DNA from: Hyperoodon ampullatus
Lineage: Eukaryota; Chordata; Mammalia; Artiodactyla; Ziphiidae
Direction: 5' to 3'
DNA: 64,000 nt
Assembly: GCA_949752795.1 (NCBI GenBank)
Contig: CATKHW010000281.1
Span: forward strand, 1,364,001-1,428,000
Of the stretch, positions 24,249-36,447 are shown piece by piece. Both the position numbers and the translations under genes were made by a program. Below the pieces are notes generated by a model. That model did no database searches. It had not been told where the DNA came from and was given only the letters and a program-made list of their open reading frames with translations. Each line of letters opens with the position of its first letter. Positions within the stretch are counted from its first letter, which is position 1.

Positions 24249-25987
24249 ATAAGATATCACTTATGAAGATCCTGTAAACATGGCTACACTTGAACTGAGT
24301 TAGGAAAGAGAACAGTGTCTCACATTTAGAAAACACTCTTATGCCTGCTTAAGGGGGAAGGAGAGGTGGGGTGATGCATAAAACCAGAGTTTGATATAAG
24401 CACAGGTACCGTTCCAAAAACCAACCATGGAATAGACAAGACCTACAACTTCCTCAGTGAAAGGGACTCAAAACCCCATATTTCCCGCAGGGGAATATAT
24501 CTGACTAGTAAGAATCTTAAAACCTATGTATTGATATGTCTCCGTAAGGGAATCAAGTGTGTCTAGACTGGCATAAACATGGCAGCGAGAATCACCTCAA
24601 ACCCAGTATAAAAAGGAATTTCAAAAACAAAACAAAAAAACTGGGAAATTCTTTATAATTCCTTCAGGGTCTCTGATGAAACCTGGAATGACGCTATTTA
24701 CAACGACAGCTGGATGTGGCATAAGGCTGGAAACTTGGGACTCAGAGGACTGGTGAGATTGGGTGAGCAAATGCAGACCCTTTAAAGCAATAATGCATGG
24801 CACCCATTCCATGGGTCCCAACTCTCCATGTTGAAGGGAATATTACTACAGTTATAACATGTACCGGAAACCTAGAGAACGGACACACTGTGAATACGAA
24901 AGGTTTCTAAAACTCAACGAATAATCCCTCTCCTGGTGCTCCGGTTTGACTTTCCATCTGCTTTACTCTCAATCTCCCAAATTGGAGAGACAGCCCCTTT
25001 AACCTCCTGGTTTGCACAGGTTTCCAATTTGGCAGAGGATGAAAGGGAAGAGGGAGAACCAATGAGAGAGTAGCTGTTAGGCATTTGGACGGGCACATAT
25101 CACTCTAACTTCCCAGCAGGAAGAAGAATTAACCAAAGACTCAGCAACCCACTGGGAACCAGTATAGGTCCTGAACCAAAATTTTGGCCTTGCGGTCAGC
25201 TCACCAAAAACGAGTTGAAAAATGGAGCTCAGGGGCACAGCAATTCACAAACTGGCCGAGTAATAAAGGACAACTATCGTCTAAAAATCTGTTGAGGGAA
25301 GGCAACGAGGCAGACTTGAAAGCGAGGCAGAATAGCAGGAAACAGATTTCAAGAGGTACGTTGGAATCGCCTTTAAAGCACAGGAGGAGGGGCACAACTT
25401 CGACAATGATGCACTTGGCCAAAAAGGGCGTATGCGTTTTCTCCTGAATATATTCAGGAGAAAACGCATACGCCCTTTATGGCCAAGCAAGCAAGCGGGC
25501 AATGCTAATCTGCACTACAAAGTAGTATCACTTCCCACCGGTCAAAAGGGACATCCACAAAATGTGTAAAAACCAGAAAGGCAAGACAGGCCCTGGAGAA
25601 CAGGGAGCCTTGTTATGCTGATGGGCGGGATGTAAATTGCCAACTGCCTCTCTGGAGGAGTGCATTGTGTTCCCTAAATGAAGTAAACAACAGAGCTATA
25701 GAGCCAAGGGCTCTTCCAGTCTAGGCAATATACCTGGGGAAAACTGAAAATCAATAAGACAGAGCCATCCCAAAATTTAGGTCTGAACTGCTTACAAGGA
25801 CCTCAACTTGGGTACACCTTAAATATCCCAGGAAATATAAAAATGGTTCAAAAAATTGTGGTACTTACGTACGATGGAATATCCCTCAGCCATGAAATCA
25901 AAGTCATAAGACCAGTAGCAGCAAAATGGGTGGATTCAGGTACGATGATTCTAAGTGCAATAAATCACAAAGAAAAAGGAACTTATC
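24249..25987 (+). repeat. Long-satellite monomer U13, type E1
   Basis: Type E markers: AACCAACCATGG, CCCAAATTGGAGAG, ATCGTCTAAAAATC, AATGCTAATCTGC, AAAGTAGTATC. The palindrome has one mismatch (CCCTTTATGGCC). Confidence 0.9.
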
Positions 25988-27726
25988 ATAAGATATCACT
26001 TATGAAGATCCTGTAAACATGGCTACACTTGAACTGAGTTAGGAAAGAGAACAGTGTCTCACATTTAGAAAACACTCTTATGCCTGCTTAAGGGGGAAGG
26101 AGAGGTGGGGTGATGCATAAAACCAGAGTTTGATATAAGCACAGGTACCGTTCCAAAAACCAACTATGAAATAGACAAGACCTACACCTTCCTCAGTGAA
26201 AGGGACTCAAAACCCCATATTTCCCGCAGAAGAATATATCTGACTAGTAAGAATCTTAAAACCTATGTATTGATATGTCTGCGTAAGGGAATCAAGTGTG
26301 TCTACACTGGCATAAACATGGCAGCGAGAATCAGCTCAAACCCACTATAAAAAGGAATTTCAAAAACAAAACAAAAAAACTGGGAAATTCTTTACAATTC
26401 CTTCAGGGTCTCTGATGAAACCTGGAATGACCCTATCTACAACGACAGCTGGATGTGGCATAAGGCTGGAAACTTGGGACTCAGAGGATTGGTGAGATTG
26501 GGTGAGCAAATGCAGACCCTTTAAAGCAATAATGCATGGCACCCATTCCATGGGTCCCAACTCTCCATGTTGAAGGGAATATTACTACAGTTATAACATG
26601 TACCGGAAACCTAGAGAACGGACACACTGTGAATACGAAAGGTTTCTAAAACTCAACGAATAGTCCCTCTCCTGGTGCTCCGGTTTGACTTTCCATCTGC
26701 TTTACTATCAACCTCCCAACTTGGAGAGACAGCCCCTTTAACCTCCTGGTTCGCACAGGTTTCCAATTTGGCAGAGGATGAAAGGGAATAGGGAGAACCA
26801 ATGAGAGAGTAGCTGTTAGGCATTTGGACGGGCACATATCACTGTAATTTCCCGGCAGGAAAAAGAATTAACCAAAGTCTCAGCAACCCACCGGGAACCA
26901 GCATAGGTCCTGAACCAAAATTTTGGACTTGTGGTCAGCTCACCAAAAACGAGTTGAAAAATGGAGCTCAGGGGCACAGCAATTCACAAACTGGCCGAGT
27001 AATAAAGGACAACTATCGTCCAAAAATCTGTTGAGGGAAGGCAACGAGGCGGACTTGAAAGCGAGGCAGAATAGCAGGAAACAGATTTCAAGAGTTACGT
27101 TGGAATCACCTTTAAAGCACAGGAAGAGGGGTACAACTTCGACAATGATGCACTTGGCCAAAAAGGGCCTATGCGTTTTCTCCTGAATATATTCAGGAGA
27201 AAACGCATACGCCCTCTTTGGCCAAGGAAGCAAGCGGGCAATGCAAATCTGCACTACAAAGAAGTATCACTTCCCACCGGTCAAAAGGGACATCCACAAA
27301 ATGTGTAAAAACCAGAAAGGCAAGACAGGCCCTCGAGAACAGGGAGCCTTGTTATGCTGATGGGCGGGATGTAAATTGCCAACTGCCTCTCTGGAGGAGT
27401 GCACTGTGTTCCCTAAAACAAGTACAGGACAGAGCTACAGAGCCAAGGGCACTTCCAGTCTAGGGAATATACCTTGGGAAAACTGAAAATCAATAAGACA
27501 GAGCCACCCCAAAATTTAGGGCTGCACTGCTTACAAGGACCTCAACTTGGGTACACCTTAAATATCCCAGGAAATATAAAAATGGTTCAAAAAATTGTGG
27601 TACTTACGTACGATGGAATATCCCTCAGCCATGAAATCAATGTCATAAGACAAGTAGCAGCAAAATGGGTGGATTCAGGTACGATGTTTCTAAGTGAAAT
27701 AAGTCACACAGAAAGAGAAACTTATC
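25988..27726 (+). repeat. Long-satellite monomer U14, type F1
   Basis: Type F markers: AACTATGAAATAG, GTCTACACTGGC, CAAGAGTTACGTTGG, GGGCCTATGCG, CCCTCTTTGGCCAAGGAAGC. The palindrome has two mismatches. Confidence 0.9.
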
Positions 27727-28118
27727 ATAAGATATCACTTATGAAGATCCTGTAAACATGGCTACACTTGAACTGAGTTAGGAAAGAGAACAGTGTCTCA
27801 CATTTAGAAAACACTCTTATGCCTGCTTAAGGGGGAAGGAGAGGTGGGGTGATGCATAAAACCAGAGTTTGATATAAGCACAGGTACCGTTCCAAAAACC
27901 AACCATGGAATAGACAAGACCTACAACTTCCTCAGTGAAAGGGACTCAAAACCCCATATTTCCCGCAGGGGAATATATCTGACTAGTAAGAATCTTAAAA
28001 CCTATGTATTGATATGTCTCCGTAAGGGAATCAAGTGTGTCTAGACTGGCATAAACATGGCAGCGAGAATCACCTCAAACCCAGTATAAAAAGGAATTTC
28101 AAAAACAAAACAAAAAAA
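27227..28118 (+). mobile_element. Representative L1 3'-end-derived segment of the monomer
   Basis: Typical of every unit. It begins right of the palindrome with GCAATGCAAATCTGCACTAC, then CACTTCCCACCGGTCAAAAG and GGCGGGATGTAAATTGCC, which follow the order of the ORF2 3' region of mammalian L1. The ORF2-like tail ends at the stop at 27755, just after AAGATATCACTTATGAAG. A 3' UTR-like stretch with AAGGGGGAAGGAGAGG follows, and the segment ends in an A-rich tract (28087-28118), consistent with an L1 poly(A) end. Similarity was judged from memory of L1 family features. Confidence 0.8.
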
Positions 28119-29465
28119 CTGGGAAATTCTTTATAATTCCTTCAGGGTCTCTGATGAAACCTGGAATGACGCTATTTACAACGACAGCTGGATGTGGCAT
28201 AAGGCTGGAAACTTGGGACTCAGAGGACTGGTGAGATTGGGTGAGCAAATGCAGACCCTTTAAAGCAATAATGCATGGCACCCATTCCATGGGTCCCAAC
28301 TCTCCATGTTGAAGGGAATATTACTACAGTTATAACATGTACCGGAAACCTAGAGAACGGACACACTGTGAATACGAAAGGTTTCTAAAACTCAACGAAT
28401 AATCCCTCTCCTGGTGCTCCGGTTTGACTTTCCATCTGCTTTACTCTCAATCTCCCAAATTGGAGAGACAGCCCCTTTAACCTCCTGGTTCGCACAGGTT
28501 TCCAATTTGGCAGAGGATGAAAGGGAAGAGGGAGAACCAATGAGAGAGTAGCTGTTAGGCATTTGGACGGGCACATATCACTCTAACTTCCCAGCAGGAA
28601 GAAGAATTAACCAAAGACTCAGCAACCCACTGGGAACCAGTATAGGTCCTGAACCAAAATTTTGGCCTTGCGGTCAGCTCACCAAAAACGAGTTGAAAAA
28701 TGGAGCTCAGGGGCACAGCAATTCACAAACTGGCCGAGTAATAAAGGACAACTATCGTCTAAAAATCTGTTGAGGGAAGGCAACGAGGCAGACTTGAAAG
28801 CGAGGCAGAATAGCAGGAAACAGATTTCAAGAGGTACGTTGGAATCGCCTTTAAAGCACAGGAGGAGGGGCACAACTTCGACAATGATGCACTTGGCCAA
28901 AAAGGGCGTATGCGTTTTCTCCTGAATATATTCAGGAGAAAACGCATACGCCCTTTATGGCCAAGCAAGCAAGCGGGCAATGCTAATCTGCACTACAAAG
29001 TAGTATCACTTCCCACCGGTCAAAAGGGACATCCACAAAATGTGTAAAAACCAGAAAGGCAAGACCGGCCCTGGAGAACAGGGAGCCTTGTTATGCTGAT
29101 GGGCGGGATGTAAATTGCCAACTGCCTCTCTGGAGGAGTGCATTGTGTTCCCTAAATGAAGTAAACAACAGAGCTATAGAGCCAAGGGCTCTTCCAGTCT
29201 AGGCAATATTCCTTGGGAAAACTGAAAATCAATAAGACAGAGCCATCCCAAAATTTAGGGCTGAACTGCTTACAAGGACCTCAACTTGGGTACACCTTAA
29301 ATATCCCAGGAAATATAAAAATGGTTCAAAAAATTGTGGTACTTACGTACGATGGAATATCCCTCAGCCATGAAATCAATGTCATAAGACCAGTAGCAGC
29401 AAAATGGGTGGATTCAGGTACGATGATTCTAAGTGCAATAAATCACAAAGAAAAAGGAACTTATC
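27727..29465 (+). repeat. Long-satellite monomer U15, type E2
   Basis: Type E, one dimer (3,478 bp) after U13. It is distinguished by AAGACCGGCCCTGG and AGGCAATATTCC, which recur only in U26. Confidence 0.9.
28119..28891 (+). repeat. Representative unassigned part of the monomer
   Basis: From CTGGGAAATTC after the A-rich tract to the start of the next palindrome, about 770 bp per unit. I recognise no L1, SINE, LTR or tRNA feature in most of it. Short stretches next to the palindrome may still be L1 ORF2-derived. Recurring landmarks are CTGGATGTGGCATAAGG, GCACCCATTCCATGGG, TCCCTCTCCTGGTGCTCCGG, TTTAACCTCCTGGTTCGCAC and CAGCTCACCAAAAACGAG. A short + strand frame with SFRVSDETWNDPIYND recurs in several units but begins in the A-rich tract and has no recognisable domain. 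Confidence 0.7.
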
Positions 29466-31203
29466 ATAAGATATCACTTATGAAGATCCTGTAAACATGG
29501 CTACACTTGAACTGAGTTAGGAAAGAGAACAGTGTCTCACATTTAGAAAACACTCTTATGCCTGCTTAAGGGGGAAGGAGAGGTGGGGTGATGCATAAAA
29601 CCAGAGTTTGATATAAGCACAGGTACCGTTCCAAAAACCAACTATGAAATAGACAAGACATACACCTTCCTCAGTGAAAGGGACTCAAAACCCCATATTT
29701 CCCGCAGAGGAATATATCTGACTAGTAAGAATCTTAAAACCTATGTATTGATATGTCTGCGTAAGGGAATCAAGTGTGTCTACACTGGCATAAACATGGC
29801 AGCGAGAATCAGCTCAAACCCACTATAAAAAGGAATTTCAAAAACAAAACAAAAAAACTGGGAAATTCTTTACAATTCCTTCAGGGTCTCTGATGAAACC
29901 TGGAATGACCCTATCTACAACGACAGCTGGATGTGGCATAAGGCTGGAAACTTGGGACTCAGAGGATTGGTGAGATTGGGTGAGCAAATGCAGACCCTTT
30001 AAAGCAATAATGCATGGCACCCATTCCATGGGTCCCAACTCTCCATGTTGAAGGGAATATTACTACAGTTATAACATGTACCGGAAACCTAGAGAACGGA
30101 CACACTGTGAATACGAAAGGTTTCTAAAACTCAACGAATAGTCCCTCTCCTGGTGCTCCGGTTTGACTTTCCATCTGCTTTACTATCAACCTCCCAACTT
30201 GGAGAGACAGCCCCTTTAACCTCCTGGTTCGCACAGGTTTCCAATTTGGCAGAGGATGAAAGGGAAGAGGGAGAACCAATGAGAGAGTAGCTGTTAGGCA
30301 TTTGGACGGGCACATATCACTGTAATTTCCCGGCAGGAAAAAGAATTAACCAAAGTCTCAGCAACCCACCGGGAACCAGCATAGGTCCTGAACCAAAATT
30401 TTGGACTTGTGGTCAGCTCACCAAAAACGAGTTGAAAAATGGAGCTCAGGGGCACAGCAATTCACAAACTGGCCGAGTAATAAAGGACAACTATCGTCCA
30501 AAAATCTGTTGAGGGAAGGCAACGAGGCGGACTTGAAAGCGAGGCAGAATAGCAGGAAACAGATTTCAAGAGGTACGTTGGAATCACCTTTAAAGCACAG
30601 GAAGAGGGGTACAACTTCGACAATGATGCACTTGGCCAAAAAGGGCCTATGCGTTTTCTCCTGAATATATTCAGGAGAAAACGCATACGCCCTCTTTGGC
30701 CAAGCAAGCAAGCGGGCAATGCAAATCTGCACTACAAAGAAGTATCACTTCCCACCGGTCAAAAGGGACATCCACAAAATGTGTAAAAACCAGAAAGGCA
30801 AGACAGGCCCTCGAGAACAGGGAGCCTTGTTATGCTGATGGGCGGGATGTAAATTGCCAACTGCCTCTCTGGAGGAGTGCACTGTGTTCCCTAAAACAAG
30901 TACAGGACAGAGCTACAGAGCCAAGGGCACTTCCAGTCTAGGGAATATACCTTGGGAAAACTGAAAATCAATAAGACAGAGCCACCCCAAAATTTAGGGC
31001 TGCACTGCTTACAAGGACCTCAACTTGGGTACACCTTAAATATCCCAGGAAATATAAAAATGGTTCAAAAAATTGTGGTACTTACGTACGATGGAATATC
31101 CCTCAGCCATGAAATCAATGTCATAAACCAGTAGCAGCAAAATGGGTAGATTCAGTTACGATGATTCTAAGTGAAATAAGTCACAGAGAAAAAGAAACTT
31201 ATC
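29466..31203 (+). repeat. Long-satellite monomer U16, type F2' (chimeric tail)
   Basis: Type F with CAAGAGGTACGTTGG in place of the F1 GAGTTACG. The end switches to the C3-like tail (CATAAACCAGTAG, GGGTAGATTCAG) that precedes type D units, placing a switch point between about 31,073 and 31,125. Confidence 0.9.
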
Positions 31204-32942
31204 ATAAGATATCACTTATGAAGATCCTGTAAACATGGCTACACTTGAACTGAGTTAGGAAAGAGAACAGTGTCTCACATTTAGAAAACACTCTTATGCC
31301 TGCTTAAGGGGGAAGGAGAGGTGGGGTGATGCATAAAACCAGAGTTTGATATAAGCACAGGTACCGTTCCAAAAACCAACTATGGAATAGACAAGACCTA
31401 CACCTTCCTCAGTGAAAGGGACTCAAAACCCCATATTTCCCGCAGAGGAATATATCTGACTAGTAAGAATCTTAAAACCTATGTATTGATATGTCTCCGT
31501 AAGGGAATCAAGTGTGTCCTGACTGGCATAAAAATGGCAGCGAGAATCAGCTCAAACCCACTATAAAAAGGAATTTCAAAAACAAAACAAAAAAACTGGG
31601 AAATTATTTACAATTCCTTCAGGGTCTCTGATGATACCTGGAATGACCCTATCTACAACGACAGCTGAATGTGGCATAAGGCTGGACACTTGGGACTGAG
31701 AGGATTGGTGAGATTTGGTGAGCAAATGCAGACCCTTTAAAACAATAATGCATGGCACCCATTCCATGGTTCCCAACTCTCCAGGTTGAAGGGAATATTA
31801 CTACAGTTATAACATGTACGGGAAACCTAGAGAACGGACACACTGTGAATACGAAAGGTTTCTAAATCTCAACGAATAGTCCCTCTCCTGGTGCTCCGGT
31901 TTGACTTTCCATCTGCTTTACTATCAATCTCCCAACTTGGAGAGACAGCCCCTTTAACCTCCTGGTTGGGACACGTTTCCAATTTGGCAGAGGATGAAAG
32001 GGAAGAGGGAGAACCAATGAGAGAGTAGCTGTTAGGCATTTGGACGGGCACATATCACTCTCACTTCCCGGCAGGAAGAAGAATTAACCAAAGTCTCAGC
32101 CACCCACCGGGAACCAGTATAGGTCCTGAACCAAAATTTTGGACTTGCGGTCAGCTCACCAAAAACGAGTTGAAAAATGTACCTCAGGGGCACAGCAATT
32201 CACAAACTGGCCGAGTAATAAAGGACAACTATCGTCCAAAAATCTGTTGAGGGAAGGCAACGAGGCGGACTTGAAAGCGAGGCAGAATAGCAGGAAACAG
32301 ATTTCAAGAGGTACGTTGGAATCACCTTTAAAGCACAGGAAGAGGGGCACAACTTCGACAATGATGCACTTGGCCAAAAAGGGCGTATGCGTTTTCTCCT
32401 GAATATATTCAGGAGAAAACGCATACGCCCTTTTTGGCCAAGCAAGCAAGCGGGCAATGCAAATCTGCACTACAAAGAAGTATCACTTCCCACCGGTCAA
32501 AAGGGATATCCACAAAATGTGTAAAAACCAGAAAGGCAAGACAGGCCCTGGAGAACAGGCAGCCTTGTTATGCTGATGGGCGGGATGTAAATTGCCAACT
32601 GCCTCTCTGGAGGAGGGCATTGTGTTCCCTAAAACAAGTAAACAACAGAGCTACAGAGCCAAAGGCACTTCCGGTCTAGGGAATATTCCTTGGGAAAACT
32701 GAAAATCAATAAGACAGAGCCACCCCAAAATTTAGGGCTGCACTGATTACTAGGAGCTCAACTTGGGTACAGCTTAAATATCCCAGGAAATATAAAAATG
32801 GTTCAAAATATTGTGGTACATATGTACGATGGAATATCCCTCAGCCATGAAATCAATGTCATAAGACCAGTAGCAGCAAAACGGGTGGATTCAGGTACGA
32901 TGATTCTAAGTGAAATAAGTCACACAGAAAGAGAAACTTATC
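31204..32942 (+). repeat. Long-satellite monomer U17, type D2
   Basis: Near-identical to U12. Perfect palindrome at 32369-32442. One private change is GAAATTATTTACAA. Confidence 0.9.
32369..32442. repeat. Perfect 74-bp palindrome (U17)
   Basis: All 37 base pairs match; type D monomer. Confidence 0.95.
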
Positions 32943-34681
32943 ATAAGATATCACTTATGAAGATCCTGTAAACATGGCTACACTTGAACTGAGTTAGGAA
33001 AGAGAACAGTGTCTCACATTTAGAAAACACTCTTATGCCTGCTTAAGGGGGAAGGAGAGGTGGGGTGATGCATAAAACCAGAGTTTGATATAAGCACAGG
33101 TACCGTTCCAAAAACCAACCATGGAATAGACAAGACCTACAACTTCCTCAGTGAAAGGGACTCAAAACCCCATATTTCCCGCAGGGGAATATATCTGACT
33201 AGTAAGAATCTTAAAACCTATGTATTGATATGTCTCCGTAAGGGAATCAAGTGTGTCTAGACTGGCATAAACATGGCAGCGAGAATCACCTCAAACCCAG
33301 TATAAAAAGGAATTTCAAAAACAAAACAAAAAAACTGGGAAATTCTTTATAATTCCTTCAGGGTCTCTGATGAAACCTGGAATGACGCTATTTACAACGA
33401 CAGCTGGATGTGGCATAAGGCTGGTAACTTGGGACTCAGAGGACTGGTGAGATTGGGTGAGCAAATGCAGACCCTTTAAAGCAATAATGCATGGCACCCA
33501 TTCCATGGGTCCCAACTCTCCATGTTGAAGGGAATATTACTACAGTTATAACATGTACCGGAAACCTAGAGAACGGACACACTGTGAATACGAAAGGTTT
33601 CTAAAACTCAACGAATAATCCCTCTCCTGGTGCTCCGGTTTGACTTTCCATCTGCTTTACTCTCAATCTCCCAAATTGGAGAGACAGCCCCTTTAACCTC
33701 CTGGTTCGCACAGGTTTCCAATTTGGCAGAGGATGAAAGGGAAGAGGGAGAACCAATGAGAGAGTAGCTGTTAGGCATTTGGACGGGCACATATCACTCT
33801 AACTTCCCAGCAGGAAGAAGAATTAACCAAAGACTCAGCAACCCACTGGGAACCAGTATAGGTCCTGAACCAAAATTTTGGCCTTGCGGTCAGCTCACCA
33901 AAAACGAGTTGAAAAATGGAGCTCAGGGGCACAGCAATTCACAAACTGGCCGAGTAATAAAGGACAACTATCGTCTAAAAATCTGTTGAGGGAAGGCAAC
34001 GAGGCAGACTTGAAAGCGAGGCAGAATAGCAGGAAACAGATTTCAAGAGGTACGTTGGAATCGCCTTTAAAGCACAGGAAGAGGGGCACAACTTCGACAA
34101 TGATGCACTTGGCCAAAAAGGGCGTATGCGTTTTCTCCTGAATATATTCAGGAGAAAACGCATACGCCCTTTATGGCCAAGCAAGCAAGCGGGCAATGCT
34201 AATCTGCACTACAAAGTAGTATCACTTCCCACCGGTCAAAAGGGACATCCACAAAATGTGTAAAAACCAGAAAGGCAAGACAGGCCCTGGAGAACAGGGA
34301 GCCTTGTTATGCTGATGGGCGGGATGTAAATTGCCAACTGCCCCTCTGGAGGAGTGCATTGTGTTCCCTAATACAAGTAAACAACAGAGCTACAGAGCCA
34401 AGGGCACTTCCAGTCTAGGGAATAGTCCTTGGGAAAACTGAAAATCAATAAGACAGAGCCACCCCAAAACTTAGGGCTACACTGCTTACAAGGACCTCAA
34501 CTTGGGTACACCTTAAATATCCCAGGAAATATAAAAATGGTTCAAAAAATTGTGGTACTTACGTACGATGGAATATCCCTCAGCCATGAAATCAATGTCA
34601 TAAGACCAGTAGCAGCAAAATGGGTGGATTCAGGTACGATGATTCTAAGTGAAACAAGTCACACAGAAAAAGAAACTTATC
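32943..34681 (+). repeat. Long-satellite monomer U18, type E3
   Basis: Type E on the left, through the TTTATGGCC palindrome mismatch. From about 34,340 (ACTGCCCCTCTGG, CTAATACAAGTAAAC) it departs from E1/E2, so it is chimeric towards the unit end. Confidence 0.9.
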
Positions 34682-36418
34682 ACAAGATATCACTTATGAA
34701 GATCCTGTAAACATGGCTACACTTGAACTGAGTTAGGAAAAAGAACAGTGTCTCACATTTAGAAAACACTCTTATGCCTGCTTAAGGGGGAAGGAGAGGT
34801 GGGGTGATGCATAAAACCAGAGTTTGATATAAGCACAGGTACCGTTCCAAAAACCAACTATGGAATAGACAAGACCTACACCTTCCTCAGTGAAAGGGAC
34901 TCAAAACCCCATATTTCCCGCAGAAGAATATATCTGACTAGTAAGAATCTTAAAACCTATGGATTGATATGTCTCCGTAGGGAATCAAGTGTGTCTAGAC
35001 TGGCATAAACATGGCAGCGAGAATCAGCTCAAACCCACTACAAAAAGGAATTTCAAAAACAAAACAAAAAAACTGGGAAATTCTTTACAATTCCTTCAGG
35101 GTCTCTGATGAAACCTGGAATGACCCTATTTACAACGACAGCTGGATGTGGCATAAGGCTGGACACTTGGGACTGAGAGGATTGGTGAGATTGGGTGAGC
35201 AAATGCAGACCCTTTAAAGCAATAATGCATGGCACCCGTTCCATGGGTCCCAACTCTCCAGGTTGAAGGGAATATTACTACAGTTATAACATGTACCGGA
35301 ATCCTAGAGAACGGACACACTGTGAATACGAAAGGTTTCTAAAACTCAACGAATAGTCCCTCTCCTGGTGCTCCAGTTTGACTTTCCATCTGCTTTACTA
35401 TCAACCTCCCAACTTGGAGAGACAGCCCCTTTAACCTCCTGGTTCACACAGGTTGCCAATTTGGCAGAGGGTGAAAGGGAAGAGGGAGAACCAATGAGAG
35501 ATTAGCTGTTAGGCATTTGGACGGGCATATATCACTGTAATTTCCCGGCATAAAGAAGAATTAACCAAAGTCTCAGCCACCCACCGGGAACCAGTATAGG
35601 TCCTGAACCAAAATTTTGGACTTGCGGTCAGCTCACCGAAAACGAGTTGAAAAATGTACCTCAGGGGCACAGCAATTCACAAACTGGCCGAGTAATAAAG
35701 GACAACTATCGTCCAAAAATCTGTTGAGGGAAGGCAACGAGGCGGACCTGAAAGCGAGGCAGAATAGCAGGAAACAGATTTCAAGAGGTACGTTGGAATC
35801 GCCTTTAAAGCACAGGAAGAGGGGCACAACTTCGACAATGATGCACTTGGCCAAAAAGGGCATATGCGTTTTCTCCTGAATATATTCAGGAGAAAACACA
35901 TACGCCCTTTTGGCCAAGCAAACAAGCGGGCAATGCAAATCTGCACTACAAAGAAGTATCACTTCTCACCGGTCAAAAGGGACATCCACAAAATGTGTAA
36001 AAACCAGAAAGGCAAGACAGGCCCTGGAGAACAGGGAGCCTTGTTATGCAGATGGGTGGGATGTAAATTGCCAACTGCCTCTCTGGAGGAGTGCATTGTG
36101 TTCCGTAAATGAAGTAAACAACAGAGCTATAGGGCCAAGGGCTCTTCCAGTCTAGGGAATATACCTTGGGAAAACTGAAAATCAATAAGACAGAGCCACC
36201 CCAAAATTTAGGGCTGCACTGCTTACAAGGACCTCAACTTGGGTACACCTTAAATATCCCAGGAAATATAAAAATGGTTCAAAAAATTGTGGTACTTACG
36301 TATGATGGAATATCCCTCAGCCATGAAATCAATGTCATAAGACCAGTAGCAGCAAAATGGGTGGATTCAGGTACGATGATTCTAAGTGAAATAAATCACA
36401 CAGAAAAAGAAACTTATC
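34682..36418 (+). repeat. Long-satellite monomer U19, type G1/B chimera
   Basis: Left of the palindrome it matches U30 (CTCCGTAGGGAATC one-base deletion, CCGGAATCCTAG, GGCGGACCTGAAAG). From the palindrome on it matches U10 (GGGCATATGCG, ACACATACGCC, GCAAACAAGCGGG). It holds the junction between the two large block copies. Confidence 0.9.
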
Positions 36419-36447
36419 ATAAGATATCACTTATGAAGATCCTGTAA
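35864..36447 (+). pseudogene. L1 ORF2 C-terminal remnant, frameshifted (U19)
   Basis: Copy of the U10 remnant at +15,644 bp with one amino-acid difference visible (RWVGCKL for RWAGCKL). Confidence 0.78.

Larger units (their letters stand above)
24249..31203 (+). repeat. Dimeric higher-order repeat E-F, two copies
   Basis: U13-U14 and U15-U16 alternate E and F with a 3,478-bp period. The copies are not fully homogenised: E1/E2 differ at AGGTCTGAACTG versus AGGGCTGAACTG, and F1/F2' at GAGTTACG versus GAGGTACG. Confidence 0.85.
20216..35859 (+). repeat. 15,644-bp block, first copy
   Basis: Nine-monomer block (second half of B3, then C3-D1-E1-F1-E2-F2'-D2-E3 and the left part of G1). Equivalent sites recur exactly 15,644 bp downstream (20522/36166, 21710/37354, 23445/39089, 25184/40828). 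Only isolated substitutions separate the copies (for example GATGGGCGGG against GATGGGTGGG near 20410/36054). Block edges are accurate to about 115 bp. Confidence 0.87.

Noticed and set aside
24960..25020. tRNA-like B box at CCTGGTTCGCACAGG
   Set aside because: It does not fit the GGTTCGANNCC consensus. There is no A box at a suitable distance and no cloverleaf, so no tRNA or tRNA-derived SINE can be supported.
27227..28118. Active L1 element
   Set aside because: Only the frameshifted ORF2 3' end and 3' UTR are present. There is no 5' UTR, ORF1, endonuclease or reverse transcriptase domain.
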